Shown here piece after piece: positions 6,660-6,856 of a DNA stretch of 6,856 nt (the first letter of the stretch is position 1; each line of letters opens with the position of its first letter). Position numbers and translations under genes: made by a program. Source of the stretch: Kiritimatiellia bacterium (GTDB lineage: Bacteria; Verrucomicrobiota; Kiritimatiellia; SLAD01); NCBI GenBank assembly GCA_007126995.1, contig SLAD01000076.1, positions 1 through 6,856 on the forward strand. The letters run 5' to 3'. The notes beneath the pieces are model-generated. The model had not been told where the DNA came from. It was given only the letters and a program-made list of their open reading frames with translations, and made no database searches.

Positions 6660-6710
6660 GGGAGGGCCCGCGACTCGCGGGCCGCGGACGGCGAGGCCGC
6701 CGTCCCTCCC
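6660..6710. repeat. 51-base composite inverted repeat with a three-way-junction fold
   Basis: The outer arms GGGAGGG (6660-6666) and CCCTCCC (6704-6710) are exact reverse complements. Between them are two further perfect stems: GGCCCGCG (6665-6672) with CGCGGGCC (6676-6683) around an ACT loop, and GGACGGC (6686-6692) with GCCGTCC (6699-6705) around GAGGCC. The outer and inner arms share two bases on each side. The result is a cloverleaf-like, strongly GC-rich element, not followed by a T run. It resembles the REP-like extragenic palindromes found in many copies in Verrucomicrobiota-type genomes. Copy number cannot be judged from one window. Confidence 0.65.
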
Positions 6711-6713
6711 ATT

Positions 6714-6744
6714 TCATACCGATAAGTATTAGAGGGTGGTATGA
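6714..6744. repeat. Inverted repeat TCATACC/GGTATGA
   Basis: TCATACC (6714-6720) and GGTATGA (6738-6744) are perfect reverse complements separated by 17 bases. The pair begins four bases after the three-way-junction element and could be part of the same repeated unit or a separate protein-binding dyad. Confidence 0.4.
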
Positions 6745-6803
6745 GACGCCTCGCCCTGCCGATCCCATCACGCAAAGGCGGGAAGAACACCGGAAAATGC
6801 CCC

Positions 6804-6824
6804 CCAGCGGGCTTGTCCCGCTGG
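6804..6824. repeat. Perfect 8-bp hairpin with a 5-base loop
   Basis: CCAGCGGG (6804-6811) pairs exactly with CCCGCTGG (6817-6824) around CTTGT. The following bases on + (AGCAAAAGTTTC) lack a T run, and on the minus strand only a short TTTT occurs further on. A REP-type palindrome is more likely than a rho-independent terminator. Confidence 0.5.
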
Positions 6825-6856
6825 AGCAAAAGTTTCAAGAGATGGCGGGGCCGAAG

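Larger units (their letters stand above)
6569..6856. other. Repeat-rich intergenic region after the SDR gene
   Basis: No credible gene was found on either strand in these 288 bases. The first 91 bases (6569-6659) show only a weak 5-bp stem (CGGGA 6570-6574 with TCCCG 6591-6595). The rest holds three inverted-repeat structures in tandem order, listed separately. A short + strand frame from ATG 6741 stays open to the window edge, but it runs through one of the hairpins. The unbroken minus-strand frame over the same repeats looks like an artefact of high GC content. Confidence 0.6.

Noticed and set aside
6656..6838. Minus-strand frame of 60 codons across the intergenic repeats
   Set aside because: It spans all three inverted repeats, shows no domain, and is best explained as a chance frame in repeat DNA.

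Overview
The window (about 6.9 kb, GC-rich) carries seven genes, all on the + strand and closely packed up to position 6568. A repeat-rich intergenic stretch of 288 bases then runs to the window edge. The genes at the left end are a DUF1800/DUF1501 pair, the DUF1501 member with a twin-arginine signal. This pair is common in Verrucomicrobiota, Planctomycetota, Acidobacteriota and some marine Proteobacteria and Bacteroidetes. Together with the GC content and the 'GGGAGGG...GGACGGC...GCCGTCC...CCCTCCC' type intergenic repeat, it points tentatively to a Verrucomicrobiota-like bacterium. This placement is pattern recognition, not proof.

Layout. (1) Positions 1-890 hold the 3' part of a DUF1800 gene, its start lying outside the window. 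It is followed after 3 bases by a complete DUF1501 gene (894-2168), a probable translationally coupled pair acting on the envelope side. (2) rlmN (2223-3299) encodes the radical-SAM 23S rRNA/tRNA adenine-C2 methyltransferase, with all its cysteines present. (3) A six-helix membrane protein of unknown function (3311-3967) overlaps by 20 bases a small winged-helix regulator of the HTH_34/ArsR-like type (3948-4331). (4) A 59-base AT-rich gap contains a perfect 8-bp inverted repeat with a 3-base spacer, just in front of mvaS (4391-5629). mvaS encodes a hydroxymethylglutaryl-CoA synthase whose catalytic Glu/Cys/His residues have the same spacing as in characterised bacterial MvaS. (5) An RmlD-like NAD(P)-dependent SDR gene (5702-6568) follows after 72 bases with a strong ribosome binding site. 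(6) Positions 6569-6856 hold three inverted-repeat structures, including a 51-base three-way-junction-like element, and no convincing gene.

How the genes may work together. The most interesting unit is membrane protein + winged-helix regulator + palindrome + mvaS. It looks like a local regulatory circuit in which the small regulator could bind the palindrome and control entry into the mevalonate route. This is inferred from gene order and a single palindrome. rlmN is a housekeeping gene that may simply be co-transcribed with the membrane-protein gene. No CRISPR array, tRNA, rRNA, transposase or phage gene was seen.
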